Shown here one piece after another: positions 12,391-21,406 of a stretch of DNA of 64,000 bases. Origin of the DNA: Promethearchaeota archaeon Loki_b32 (GTDB taxonomy: Archaea; Asgardarchaeota; Lokiarchaeia; Sigyniarchaeales; SOKP01); the NCBI GenBank assembly GCA_005223125.1, contig NJBH01000007.1, positions 85,097 through 149,096 on the forward strand, written 5' to 3'. Numbering within the stretch: position 1 is the first letter of the stretch; the number at the start of each line of letters is the position of its first letter. The translations under genes were made by a program, and so were the position numbers. The notes below the pieces were generated by a model, which saw only the letters and a list, made by a program, of their open reading frames with translations, did not search any database and was not told the DNA's origin.

Positions 12391-13665
12391 ATGAGTTCTG
12401 ATGTGAAAAAGAAACCTAATGATTTGAAAGTCTATAAAACAAAACAATTATTAGAAAATCTTAGGAGCAAGAGGGGTTTTCATACTGAGTTAGTTTCGTT
12501 ATATATTCCTCATGATAGAAAGATTTCAGATGTAACAAATCATCTAAAAAATGAAATTAGTGAAAGTCAGAATATAAAATCAAAACTAACACGAAAAAAT
12601 GTATTAGATAGCATATCTAGTCTTTTAGGGCAACTGAAAAATATTTCAAAAGTTCCTGAAAATGGGTTAGTAATGTTTTCAGGCGCAATTCCACAAAGTA
12701 ATACCCCCGGTACAGAGAAAAATGAAATGTATATTGTTGAACCTCCTGATAGAGTAGTTACATTTAGATATCATTGTGCCAGTGAATTTCTATTATGGCC
12801 TTTAGAAGAAATGCTTACACCTAAAGAAACATATGGATTATTAGTTATTGGTAGAAAAGAATCAGCAGTAGGATATATTAAAGGAAATAAAGTTGAAATA
12901 ATCAGAGAATTTACTTCTGGTATTCATGGTAAACATCGAGCCGGTGGTCAATCTCAAAAAAGGTATGAAAGATTAATTGAGGAAGGAGAAAAACTTTTTT
13001 ATCGAAGAATTTCATATACCGTAAATGAACTTTTTCTACCTATGGAAGATTTACAAGGTATATTTATTGGTGGTCCAGGTCAATCTAAAGAAAAATTTGT
13101 TAGTGATGAGAGTTTAGATTATAGATTACGAGAGAAAATTTTAGATGTGGTAGATCTTGGTTATGGAGGAACAGAAGGAATTCGAGTATTAATAGAAAAG
13201 GTTAAAGATCAGATGAAGGATGTGAAATATATCCGAGAAAAGCAGGTTATGCAACGATTTATGAAAGAAATTTCTATTGACTCGGGTTTAGCTTCCTATG
13301 GTTTAGAAGCTATACAAAGAGCTTTAAATTATGGGGCTGTAGATACCCTAATTCTTTCAGAAAAACTAGATTTATATAAAATCAAGTTAGAATGCTCAAA
13401 TTGTGAATTTACTGAATCCAGAACGATAAAAGAAAAAGATCTTAATAGAGTTAAAGCAAGGATTCAAGATGAATCTTGTCCTAAATGTTCTTCAAATGCA
13501 TTTAATATTGTAGAGGAAATATCAATTATAGAAGAATTAGGGGAAACCGCTGAAGCAACTGGAACTTCTATTGATATTATATCTACAGAAATCGAAGAAG
13601 GAGAAATGCTTTATAGTACATTTGGAGGAATTGCGGCAATCCTCCGCTATAAGATTGATTATTAA
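12391..13665 (+). CDS. prf1: Peptide chain release factor aRF1
   Basis: Archaeal/eukaryotic class-I release factor of 424 residues from the chosen start. Domain 1 has NIKS at residues 61-64 for reading the stop codon. Domain 2 has the catalytic GGQ at 185-187 within HGKHRAGGQSQKRYERL, which triggers peptide release. Domain 3 follows, with a C-x2-C pair (CSNCEF) and a second one (CPKCSS) that form the zinc insertion of archaeal aRF1. Two start codons lie close together (12385 and 12391); the TATA position favours 12391. It reads all three stop codons, which matters for the in-frame TAA cases noted elsewhere. Get3 follows 55 bases later. Confidence 0.95.
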   Translation: MSSDVKKKPNDLKVYKTKQLLENLRSKRGFHTELVSLYIPHDRKISDVTNHLKNEISESQNIKSKLTRKNVLDSISSLLGQLKNISKVPENGLVMFSGAIPQSNTPGTEKNEMYIVEPPDRVVTFRYHCASEFLLWPLEEMLTPKETYGLLVIGRKESAVGYIKGNKVEIIREFTSGIHGKHRAGGQSQKRYERLIEEGEKLFYRRISYTVNELFLPMEDLQGIFIGGPGQSKEKFVSDESLDYRLREKILDVVDLGYGGTEGIRVLIEKVKDQMKDVKYIREKQVMQRFMKEISIDSGLASYGLEAIQRALNYGAVDTLILSEKLDLYKIKLECSNCEFTESRTIKEKDLNRVKARIQDESCPKCSSNAFNIVEEISIIEELGETAEATGTSIDIISTEIEEGEMLYSTFGGIAAILRYKIDY

Positions 13666-13720
13666 ACGAAAAAAGAACCTATAAAATTTCATAAATTATT
13701 AAAAAGGTTTTGAAGACAAA

Positions 13721-14713
13721 ATGGAATTAAGAGAACTGTTATTGAACCTAAAAATCATAATGTTTGGTGGGAAAGGAGGAGTTGGAAAAACATGTTGTGC
13801 TACAAGTTCAGCAATATGGGCAGCAGAACAGGGAAGAAATACATTAATCATAAGTACTGACCCTGCGCATTCTTTAGGGGATAGTCTTGGAATTGAATTG
13901 GCTCCTGGTATCCCTACCCCTATTGAAAATATAGATAATTTGACCGCTTTGGAAATAAATCCAAAAGCTAATATGGCAGAATTTAGGGGATTAACGGGGA
14001 TGAATCCTTTAGAAGAAATGGGAATGGGGGATATAATGGAAGGAATGCCCTTATTAGGTGATCTCGAAGATTTAGCTTCAATAAATCCTCCCGGAATTGA
14101 TGAAGCATTAGCTTTTGGTAAGATTTTAGAATTTATTGAGACAGAACACGACTATGATTTAGTAATTTTTGATACAGCACCTACTGGACATACACTAAGA
14201 TTTTTAGGACTTCCAGAGACCCTATCTGGGTGGATTGGTAAGCTTATAAAAATGAGAATGAAATTAGGAAATATGTTTGGTGCTCTAAAGAGAATGTTCA
14301 CTCGTGAAGAGAAGAAATCAGATGATTCTTTAGAAATGTTAGAGAGATTGAATCAATCAATTTTAAACGCGAGAGAAGATCTGACCAATCCAACTAAAAA
14401 TTCTTTTGTAGTTGTAATGATACCGGAAGAAATGGCGATTTTAGAAACGGGTAGATTGCTGAATGAGCTGATTAAGTATGATATTCCCGTTTCCAATATT
14501 GTTGTGAATCAATTATATCAGGATACAACTGGGTTATGTGATTTTTGTAAGAGTAGGCGTGAAATGCAACAAAGAAACCTTACTAAGATAAAGGAAATAT
14601 TTAGGGAAAAATTGCTCAAAAATCTGATTGAAGTTCCATTATTCAAGGAAGAAATAAGAGAATATGATAAACTGAAGGAAATGGGCGAATATTTGGTTAA
14701 GGAATCTTATTAA
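13721..14713 (+). CDS. Get3/TRC40-type ATPase (ArsA family)
   Basis: A 330-residue single-domain ArsA/Get3 ATPase. The deviant P-loop GGKGGVGKT is at residues 16-24, the switch I region is STDPAHSLGDSLG, and the switch II/A-loop region is FDTAPTGHTLRFLGLPE. Near residue 270 there is a C-x2-C pair (LCDFCKSR), which in Get3 binds the zinc that joins the dimer. The hydrophobic, Met-rich segment around residues 90-130 (MGMGDIMEGMPLLGD) could serve the tail-anchor-binding groove. Eukaryotic Get3 inserts tail-anchored membrane proteins; arsenite-pump duty is less likely since no pump gene is near. Its end overlaps the convergent ncsA gene by four bases. Confidence 0.85.
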   Translation: MELRELLLNLKIIMFGGKGGVGKTCCATSSAIWAAEQGRNTLIISTDPAHSLGDSLGIELAPGIPTPIENIDNLTALEINPKANMAEFRGLTGMNPLEEMGMGDIMEGMPLLGDLEDLASINPPGIDEALAFGKILEFIETEHDYDLVIFDTAPTGHTLRFLGLPETLSGWIGKLIKMRMKLGNMFGALKRMFTREEKKSDDSLEMLERLNQSILNAREDLTNPTKNSFVVVMIPEEMAILETGRLLNELIKYDIPVSNIVVNQLYQDTTGLCDFCKSRREMQQRNLTKIKEIFREKLLKNLIEVPLFKEEIREYDKLKEMGEYLVKESY

Positions 14714-15684
14714 GAAAATTCTAGTAAATAGCTACAATAAGAACAAATTTTCCCATTCCCGCATGGATACCCACATTTTTGACATAGACTGTGATTTTTT
14801 TTTTTTCGATGGTAATAGAGTGTTTTAGATAATTCTAAAAATCCATTGAGAAGGTTAAATTCAATTTCTGGGCTATATTTTTTGCATTCTTGAATAAAAT
14901 CTAATACTCTTTTTCTTATGATTGGGTCTTTTTCTCTATAAGGACAATGAGAAGGATAATAATCGAGTTTTTTAATATTTGCATATAAAAAGATTTCTTC
15001 TTCTGGAATTCTTATTAGTGGTGAAATTTTTTTAATATAAAACTGGTTTATTTCATCGTTCTCTTCCTTAAAAAAATACTGATTTGCTATAATATCCAAA
15101 CGTTTGTAGAGAATATTCATCAAGTAAGTTTCTGCGAAATCGGTAAGATTGTGCCCCATTGCTAAAATATTGCCTCCTAATTCTTTAGCACCATCATTTA
15201 ATAATCTTCTTCTTATTGTAGCGCAATAATTACAAGCATATTTGTAATCTGGGGTTTCTCTTTTCATATTAATTATTTCATCTAATGTTTTCCCTATTTT
15301 ATCTTTAAAAGAAATAATCTTATACTCAATATTATATTTATTACAGAATTCCTTGGCTTTTTTAATACTTTTTTCTCTATATTCTTTTATTCCCTCATCG
15401 ATAATCAAAGCGATTATTGGTTTCGAGTTGTGTGTTCGATTTTGGATGATATTTAAATTATAGAGTAGACTAATTGAATCCTTTCCCCCAGATAAAGCAA
15501 CTATAATTCTATCTTTTGATTTTAGCATCTCATACTTGGAAATCGTTTTATAAATATTTTTTTCAATATTTTTTTGAAAACACTCGGGACATAAATTTTC
15601 TCCTGAATGTTTTCTTTGGATTACAATGGAATTATTACAATATGAACAAGTACCTTGTTTCAAAAATATATTGAAATTACTCAT
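14710..15684 (-). CDS. ncsA: tRNA 2-thiolation protein NcsA/Ctu1 family
   Basis: A 324-residue PP-loop ATPase. The adenylation motif VALSGGKDSISLL is near residue 65. An N-terminal zinc pair set (CSYCNN and CPEC) and a C-terminal set (CQKCGYPC and CSYC) bracket the catalytic core, as in the Ctu1/Ncs6/TtuA group. The core also has ACNYCATIRRRLL, whose Cys residues hold the catalytic iron-sulfur cluster in this family, and AMGHNLTDFAETYLMN. The enzyme thiolates U34 (Ctu1 type) or U54 (TtuA type) of tRNA; sequence alone does not settle which. Confidence 0.85.
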   Translation of the reverse strand: MSNFNIFLKQGTCSYCNNSIVIQRKHSGENLCPECFQKNIEKNIYKTISKYEMLKSKDRIIVALSGGKDSISLLYNLNIIQNRTHNSKPIIALIIDEGIKEYREKSIKKAKEFCNKYNIEYKIISFKDKIGKTLDEIINMKRETPDYKYACNYCATIRRRLLNDGAKELGGNILAMGHNLTDFAETYLMNILYKRLDIIANQYFFKEENDEINQFYIKKISPLIRIPEEEIFLYANIKKLDYYPSHCPYREKDPIIRKRVLDFIQECKKYSPEIEFNLLNGFLELSKTLYYHRKKKNHSLCQKCGYPCGNGKICSYCSYLLEFS

Positions 15685-15716
15685 TAGAGATATATAAAAA
15701 AAATATTAGTTAAAAG

Positions 15717-17531
15717 TTAAATCCAAAACTTAATACCACCAAATTTTATAAAAGATAAAATAAAATTACCAGCAATAATGAACAATGTGAAGTATCGTAT
15801 AATATTTAGAATTGAATTTTTAACTTTTCGTTTTTCATCATACCAATATTCATAATTAATCTCGATTAATGAACCTTCTTCTAATTGTGTTTGTTCAGGA
15901 AGATTTAATGCTACAGTATCTTTAAATCCATCACCAATTTTATCTATTAAAATATACTTATCTTCAGATAATATTATTTCACTTTGCTCTCTTACTCCGC
16001 TTTTTTCTTCGATTATTATTTTAACATTATCAACTTTCTCTACTCTATATTCTGATAAATTGAGATCTGTCTCATCTTTTTTGAATCTAACTTTATCTTT
16101 TTTTTTCCTTGTTGTTTTGTATTCTTCTCCAAAACCCCAATTAAGCAATTCTTTCACTATTCTATCTCCATCGAATATAGGTAAGGGTAACATATTAAAC
16201 AGAGTAATACTGAAAGCGATAATAAAAAGCCATATAATTTCTCTTAACCAAAATTCTGGCCAAAAAGGAGTAAAGAATTTTGCAAAATCATTTTTATGCA
16301 TAAAGTATGAAGTACTATATATGCCAATTTTTACTCCTATTGTATCAACATCTAAGAAATAAGTGTAAGAAGCTGTACTTAAATTAATAATATTTAGATT
16401 TAAATTCGTTAATTCTTTCTCTAATGTAACTCCGCTTATTCTATTAATTGATTTATTATTTATTTTGGTAATATTTAATCCAACAGTCAAACCCTTATCA
16501 TAATTATTTCCGTCTTCATCCTTAGTATAAATTTTAGTAATTTGTAGTTCAGTATTAGAGATATATTCAAATTCGATTCCAATAAAATAAAGAGGACCTA
16601 AGGTTACATTTTTTTCTGAATAACTGTCAGTGGAAGGATTATATATACTAAATGTTAAATTGTCTCCTATGGAGGTTATTAAACTAGTTTTATTATTTAA
16701 GATATCTGAAAGAGTTCTTCCCTCATAATTATTAAGAGCCACATAGTCTTCATCTTCAGCACCTTGTTTTTTAATTGCTAAAATAACATCGTTTTTTGCT
16801 AGATTTCCTTCATTAATTCCGCCTTCTACTTCTGGTACTACACTATAAACTTGGCCAACTTGACGGTAAAAGGGAGAGATAATGAGCGGAAAACTTAACA
16901 GTAGTATAAAAGCAATTCCTGCCGTAATTCCATTCACATATGTCCCTGCAGCTGCAATTCGTAATCTCGTATTTCTATGATATTTTTGAGAATTTAGCTC
17001 TCTTTCATCGACTTCAACAAAGGCTCCAAAACCGATAATAAAAAAAAGGCCTGCTCCGAGAACTCCAGTAGATTTAACATCCACACCGTCAGCACCAGCT
17101 GCAATTCCATGAGCAAATTCATGCGTAGTTATGATGAATAATAATGGAAGAATTAAATAAAAGAGCAGAGGTAATTCGATATTTACACCCGGAATAAGAG
17201 GAACTATGGCTTGTTCAAAACTAGGTCTAATTATCAAATTGAGAAAGTTTGTAAAAAAGAAATAAAGCGCATATATAGTAAAACCAAATGAAATGAATAT
17301 CCCTATAGTCCAAAAAATTTTCCAAAATTTAGGAGCTTTTCTTGAGACTTTCTTTATGAATTTATTTAATTTTCTAGTTTTTAACATTGCCAGAAATGGA
17401 AACCAGAAATAGTATGCGTCTTTTTTATTTCTTAACAAGTATTTTAAGAGATATACAAAACCCCAAAATAATAAAGACAATATGAACCATGGATTTAAAA
17501 TGAAATCTATAATTATATCAAACAAAGGCAT
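15717..17531 (-). CDS. Site-2 protease family zinc metalloprotease (M50) with PDZ-like region
   Basis: A 604-residue multi-pass membrane protease. The zinc-binding HEFAH is at residues 137-141 within a hydrophobic helix, and the third ligand region is MLPLPIFDGDRIV near residue 450. Between them, around residues 225-380, is a long extracytoplasmic part with two PDZ-like stretches (AKNDVILAIKKQG and GLNITKINNKSINR). Hydrophobic segments lie near 10-35, 72-100, 120-170, 195-215 and 425-450, with a last one at the C-terminus. Site-2 proteases cut inside the membrane, often releasing transcription factors; no obvious substrate gene is adjacent. The gene stands alone. Confidence 0.85.
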   Translation of the reverse strand: MPLFDIIIDFILNPWFILSLLFWGFVYLLKYLLRNKKDAYYFWFPFLAMLKTRKLNKFIKKVSRKAPKFWKIFWTIGIFISFGFTIYALYFFFTNFLNLIIRPSFEQAIVPLIPGVNIELPLLFYLILPLLFIITTHEFAHGIAAGADGVDVKSTGVLGAGLFFIIGFGAFVEVDERELNSQKYHRNTRLRIAAAGTYVNGITAGIAFILLLSFPLIISPFYRQVGQVYSVVPEVEGGINEGNLAKNDVILAIKKQGAEDEDYVALNNYEGRTLSDILNNKTSLITSIGDNLTFSIYNPSTDSYSEKNVTLGPLYFIGIEFEYISNTELQITKIYTKDEDGNNYDKGLTVGLNITKINNKSINRISGVTLEKELTNLNLNIINLSTASYTYFLDVDTIGVKIGIYSTSYFMHKNDFAKFFTPFWPEFWLREIIWLFIIAFSITLFNMLPLPIFDGDRIVKELLNWGFGEEYKTTRKKKDKVRFKKDETDLNLSEYRVEKVDNVKIIIEEKSGVREQSEIILSEDKYILIDKIGDGFKDTVALNLPEQTQLEEGSLIEINYEYWYDEKRKVKNSILNIIRYFTLFIIAGNFILSFIKFGGIKFWI

Positions 17532-17727
17532 AAATATCCATCAGTTATGTTCTTTTTTTATATCTAATTTACATTAGAAGTTAAACTTATTGGTTGCATT
17601 CAGAATTCTTTTATATAAGAAGAATACATGCTAATTAAAAATCGAAAAAGATTAAATTGTTAGTTTATAATGATATATATATAATTAGTATATATTGCAT
17701 AGGAATCAACCCTATAAATACTTACAT

Positions 17728-17872
17728 AGCGGGGTGGGCTAGCCTGGTTTATGCCGCAGGGCTCATAAGTTATGGAACTTGTACACCTCTTATTGAGAAA
17801 CCCTGAGATCGTTCGTTCAAAAGCTAGTAATTACTGATCTCCAGTAAGCTGAGAGTCGAACCCCCGCTACCA
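17728..17872 (+). tRNA. Initiator tRNA-Met (CAU) with two introns
   Basis: Mature parts assemble to a good archaeal initiator: acceptor AGCGGGG with CCCCGCT, discriminator A, encoded CCA, D-stem GGC/GCC, anticodon stem CAGGG/CCCTG with loop CTCATAA, T-stem GTTCG/CGAAC. The anticodon CAT is at 17764-17766. Two insertions interrupt it: 17768-17799 (32 bases) at the canonical 37/38 site, and 17822-17855 (34 bases) inside the T-loop, splitting TTCAAA from T at about 59/60. It is the only one of the six tRNAs here with an encoded CCA. Intron edges are placed by restoring canonical loops and could shift by a base. Confidence 0.85.
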
Positions 17873-18017
17873 TTATCATTTATTATCCTTTTCGGTAAAA
17901 ACTTTTACATTACAAATAATTTAAGAAAAGAGAATCATAAATATTACTAGCTTAATAGATATTTCTATATTGAAAACCATTTAATTTTTAAATATTAAAT
18001 TAAGAGAAAGGTATGAG

Positions 18018-18758
18018 ATGGAAAGAATAAAACGTTTTAAGAGAAATCCCGCAGTTCAATGTTGGATTAAACATATTTTTGAGGGGCAATACGATGAAAG
18101 TGAGAAATTTTTTTATACAATTTTTGGTCATGTTAAGCGTGTTAGAATTATTGGAACAATTATTAATAAAAGGGAACAATTAATTCAGCCAAGTGAAGTA
18201 GATATGGGATTATCAGAAGAACTTGATTCAAATTTAAGATTTGATTTAGATGATAGCACTGGAATGATCAGAGCAACGATTAGGAATATGATCCCAGAAA
18301 AGTTTAAAACATTTAATAAGGGTGATATTGTAGAAGTTATGGGGAGTGTTAAAAAATATGGAGATTATATTTCTTTATGGATAGAAATTATAAGAAAAGT
18401 GGATGACCCTAATCTTATTTTACTAAGGAATGCTGAAATAGTTAATAAAATAAAACATGGTGAAATACATGAAATTCCCGAATTTAATGACATAAATAAT
18501 AACATTGAAGATTTCTCAGATGAAATAGATGTTAATACTCTATTTGAAAGTGAAGGTGTTGCTTCTGAGCATGATGAAATAAAGGAAAAGGTGTATTTAA
18601 TTGTTGAAGAGTATTCTGCAAGAGGAGATGGAATTAATTTTGAAACATTGAAAAAAGAAGTTGGTATCCCCGATCATAAATTGAGAAATATGGTTAAGGA
18701 TTTGATCTTAGAATCACGCATTTATGAATCTGATAACGATAATTTTGAAGCATTTTAA
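18018..18758 (+). CDS. RPA32-like OB-fold protein with C-terminal winged helix
   Basis: A 246-residue protein. Residues 40-125 form an OB-fold: VRIIGTIINKREQ, then LRFDLDDSTGMIRATIRNMI, then GDIVEVMGSVKKYGDYISLW. This order matches the single-strand-DNA-binding core of archaeal RPA-associated (COG3390) and eukaryotic RPA32/Stn1 proteins. An acidic linker follows, and the last 60 residues (EKVYLIVEEYSARGDGINFE and on) look like a winged helix, the same layout as RPA32. A partner for the large RPA-like protein at 38878-40602 is a reasonable inference. It lies 145 bases after the initiator tRNA gene. Confidence 0.7.
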   Translation: MERIKRFKRNPAVQCWIKHIFEGQYDESEKFFYTIFGHVKRVRIIGTIINKREQLIQPSEVDMGLSEELDSNLRFDLDDSTGMIRATIRNMIPEKFKTFNKGDIVEVMGSVKKYGDYISLWIEIIRKVDDPNLILLRNAEIVNKIKHGEIHEIPEFNDINNNIEDFSDEIDVNTLFESEGVASEHDEIKEKVYLIVEEYSARGDGINFETLKKEVGIPDHKLRNMVKDLILESRIYESDNDNFEAF

Positions 18759-18824
18759 TTTTGATTTATATTGCTAATTTCTTTGATAATAAAGGAAAAC
18801 TATTTTTCTTATAGATGATTCCAT

Positions 18825-18833
18825 ATTTATAAA
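18825..18833 (+). promoter_or_regulatory. TATA box of the aIF2-beta operon
   Basis: The run tttataaaa would place transcription start near 18853-18856, just before the ATG at 18857. This favours 18857 over the in-frame ATG codons at 18842 and 18848 and suggests a leaderless mRNA. Confidence 0.5.
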
Positions 18834-18856
18834 ACTAGTAAATGTGGATGATAATT

Positions 18857-19270
18857 ATGGATATAAATAATTACGATGAATTATTGGATAAAGCTTATGA
18901 AAAGATTCCAGAAAATGCAAGAAAATTATCTAGATTTGAAATTCCAAAAGTAGAACTTCGTATTGAAAGTAGGAATACATTTATTACAAATTTCAACAAA
19001 ATCATTAGCACCCTTAATAGAGACAGAAAACATTTTCTAGGGGTCTTCTTGAAAAAAGCAGGAACTATGGGTGAAGTTAGAGGACAACAATTATTCTTAA
19101 AAGGTCAATATAAAGATCAAGTCCTAAATAAATTGATCGAAAATTATACGAAAATGTATGTTTTATGCCGTATTTGCAATAAACCGGATACTCAAATTCA
19201 AAGAGAAGGGAAAAAATTATATCTAAAATGTACTGCGTGTGGAGCTAGAGAAGAAATTAAAGAAAAATAA
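18857..19270 (+). CDS. Translation initiation factor aIF2 subunit beta
   Basis: A 137-residue protein from the chosen ATG. It is the beta part of the aIF2 heterotrimer that brings initiator tRNA to the small subunit. The N-terminal helix for gamma binding is NYDELLDKAYEKIPEN, the central domain has RKHFLGVFLKKAGTMGEVRG, and the C-terminal zinc ribbon has CRICNKPDTQI and CTACGARE, four Cys in all. Length is normal for archaea. It heads a tightly spaced set with DUF424, NMD3, RIO1 and a KH protein, all tied to translation or ribosome assembly. Two upstream in-frame ATGs (18842, 18848) are possible but less likely. Confidence 0.92.
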   Translation: MDINNYDELLDKAYEKIPENARKLSRFEIPKVELRIESRNTFITNFNKIISTLNRDRKHFLGVFLKKAGTMGEVRGQQLFLKGQYKDQVLNKLIENYTKMYVLCRICNKPDTQIQREGKKLYLKCTACGAREEIKEK

Positions 19271-19294
19271 GTAAAAATTAATAGCGATAAATTG

Positions 19295-19591
19295 ATGAAA
19301 GTATACCTTAAAGTACATATTAAAGAAGAGTTTGAAATAATAGCCTGTTGTGATGAAGAATTATTAAATCAAGTTTTTAAAGAGGGAAATTTAAGAATTG
19401 AAATTTCTAACCAATTCTTCGAAGGAAAGTTAATAGCTCTAGAAGAAGCAATTTCGATTTTAAAATGTGCCTCATTTTTCAATATTGTTGGAGAAAAAAT
19501 AATTAATGAAGCAATTAATTGTAAACTCCTAATAAAAGAAGGAATAAGATTCATAAATGGGATTCCTATGGCTTTAAAGATGATGTTTTAA
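19295..19591 (+). CDS. DUF424 family protein
   Basis: A 98-residue protein matching DUF424: YLKVHIKEEFEIIACCDEEL, EGNLRIEISNQFFEG, then ASFFNIVGEKIINEAINC and a closing GIPMALKMMF. DUF424 genes often sit beside aIF2-beta in archaea, as here; a role in translation is inferred from this linkage only. An in-frame TTG three bases upstream is a possible alternative start. Its stop overlaps the ATG of NMD3 by one base. Confidence 0.8.
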   Translation: MKVYLKVHIKEEFEIIACCDEELLNQVFKEGNLRIEISNQFFEGKLIALEEAISILKCASFFNIVGEKIINEAINCKLLIKEGIRFINGIPMALKMMF

Positions 19592-20505
19592 TGCCTAATC
19601 GATTTTGTGCGATATGTGGAATAAATTTAGGAAAAGAAGATCCTCATTTTGGAATGTGTCTTGAGTGTTATTTAAAAGAACATCCCTTATTCGAATTACC
19701 TGATCATTTCGCATTAAATGTCTGCCTTGACTGTGGTAGTTTCTCTAAAAAAGATGTATGGATTGAACCTACAGAAAATGAGTTATTTACTATCATAGAA
19801 CAAGCGCTTCAAAGATTCTTATTAAAATCATTTTTAAAGAGAAATAATATTGATTTCACATTCTCTTTAAATGAAGAGAGTTTTATGTATTCTTCAAAAG
19901 ATTTAGTAACTTCACTAGAAGTATTAATTAAAGGTATTTTAAAGAAGGATTATAATATAAAGCATGAACAAACAATAAAATTAAATTTAAATCATGAGTT
20001 ATGCAAAAATTGCTCGAATTTAAGAGGAGGAACATATTTTTTGTCTATTCTTCAATTACGAGTTAAAGACGAAGAGCAATTCGATTTAATTAAACAAGTT
20101 TTAAATGAAGTTAACGAATTTGTGGAACGAACGTTTGAAAAAGACCATAAGCAATACATATCAAATTTAGAAGATCAAAAATACGGTGTTGATTTATATC
20201 TTAGTACCAATGAATTAATGAATTATTTAATCAAGTTTTTAAAGGCAAAATATAATTTTCTATTAAAACGATCTAAAAAATTAGTCGGGAGAGATTCTCA
20301 AAGAGGTAAAAACCTTTATAGATTTAAAGGGTTGATAAAATTCTTACCAGTAAATAATGGTGATATTATTACCATTGAAGATCAAAATTTTAGTGTAGAA
20401 AATATTACTAAAAATAAAGTTGTTCTTAGAAGTGACAATAACACTAAATTGATAAAAGGCTATTCTTATTTCTTTAATGAAAAAATAATTAAAAAAAATC
20501 CATAG
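19591..20505 (+). CDS. NMD3 homologue, large-subunit ribosome biogenesis
   Basis: A 304-residue archaeal NMD3. The N-terminus has a zinc-ribbon set CAICGINL, CLECYLKE and CLDCGSF, and a further CKNCSNLRGG near residue 140. In eukaryotes NMD3 binds the 60S joining face and exports it; archaea have the N-terminal part without the export tail, and this protein likewise lacks a C-terminal shuttle region. Start overlaps the DUF424 stop by one base, a sign of translational coupling. RIO1 and a Dim2-like KH protein follow, so the operon groups large- and small-subunit assembly factors. Confidence 0.85.
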   Translation: MPNRFCAICGINLGKEDPHFGMCLECYLKEHPLFELPDHFALNVCLDCGSFSKKDVWIEPTENELFTIIEQALQRFLLKSFLKRNNIDFTFSLNEESFMYSSKDLVTSLEVLIKGILKKDYNIKHEQTIKLNLNHELCKNCSNLRGGTYFLSILQLRVKDEEQFDLIKQVLNEVNEFVERTFEKDHKQYISNLEDQKYGVDLYLSTNELMNYLIKFLKAKYNFLLKRSKKLVGRDSQRGKNLYRFKGLIKFLPVNNGDIITIEDQNFSVENITKNKVVLRSDNNTKLIKGYSYFFNEKIIKKNP

Positions 20506-20516
20506 AGGAAAAGTTA

Positions 20517-21365
20517 TTGGATGATAATAACAAGGATACTTCCGAAGAGTATGATGAAATCTTAGATATCGAAACAGATAAAGAATTCGATACAAAGATC
20601 GATGAAATACAAAGAAGACAAATCGATACTAAAAGAATTAAGAAGATAGATCAATCAAAAAAAAGAGCAGCAATAGAATCTGTTTTTGATGAAAGGACTA
20701 TTTTTACATTAAGTAAATTATTACGAAATGGACCGTTAGAACGAGTAGAAGGAATTATTTCAGCGGGAAAAGAGGCAAATATTTATTTAGCATATGATTT
20801 GTATGGAAAAGAGGTTGCTCTCAAAATCTATAAGATTGATAGTAATACTTCAAAATGGATGCGAAATTATATTATCGGAGATCCTAGATTTAAGAAAATT
20901 CCTCATAATATTTCAAAAGTTATATTTTTGTGGGCCAGTAAAGAGTATAAAAATCTTAAACGAGCATATAAGGTTGGTTTAAAAGTTCCAAATCCTTTAA
21001 GAATTAAAGATAATATTTTAATCATGGAATATATAGGGTTTGGATCGATCCCCGCTCCTCTCTTAAAAGACATAAAATCACCTAAGGAACCTATATCTTT
21101 AATGAATGAAATATTAACTTTTATAAAAGACCTATATCAGAAAGCTAAATTAGTTCATGGAGATCTAAGTGAGTTTAACATATTATATCATAATCAAAAA
21201 CCAGTAATAATTGATATTTCTCAAGCGGTATCTATTCACCATCCAAAAGCAGAAGTATATTTAGTAAGAGATATAAAAAATATTTTTAAATACTTTGAAA
21301 AATTAGGAATAGAAACACCAGATCCTAAAGATTTTTATTATGAAGTCATAAAAACAGATAATTGA
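20517..21365 (+). CDS. RIO1-type atypical protein kinase
   Basis: A 282-residue RIO kinase. The acidic N-terminus (EEYDEILDIETD) is followed by the P-loop-like ISAGKEANIYLAYD, the Lys in EVALKIYKID, the catalytic loop LVHGDLSEFNILYH with HGDLSEFN, and the metal-binding IIDISQAVSIHHP. The order RIO helix, STGKEA-like loop and DxSQ matches Rio1. RIO kinases act as ATPases in the last steps of small-subunit maturation. The start is TTG, with the gene only 11 bases after NMD3. The KH protein (Dim2 type) that Rio1 works with on pre-40S is the next gene. Confidence 0.9.
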   Translation: MDDNNKDTSEEYDEILDIETDKEFDTKIDEIQRRQIDTKRIKKIDQSKKRAAIESVFDERTIFTLSKLLRNGPLERVEGIISAGKEANIYLAYDLYGKEVALKIYKIDSNTSKWMRNYIIGDPRFKKIPHNISKVIFLWASKEYKNLKRAYKVGLKVPNPLRIKDNILIMEYIGFGSIPAPLLKDIKSPKEPISLMNEILTFIKDLYQKAKLVHGDLSEFNILYHNQKPVIIDISQAVSIHHPKAEVYLVRDIKNIFKYFEKLGIETPDPKDFYYEVIKTDN

Positions 21366-21406
21366 TAGATAAAAGATAAAAAAAATCTGTACGGTTTAGC
21401 AATAAA

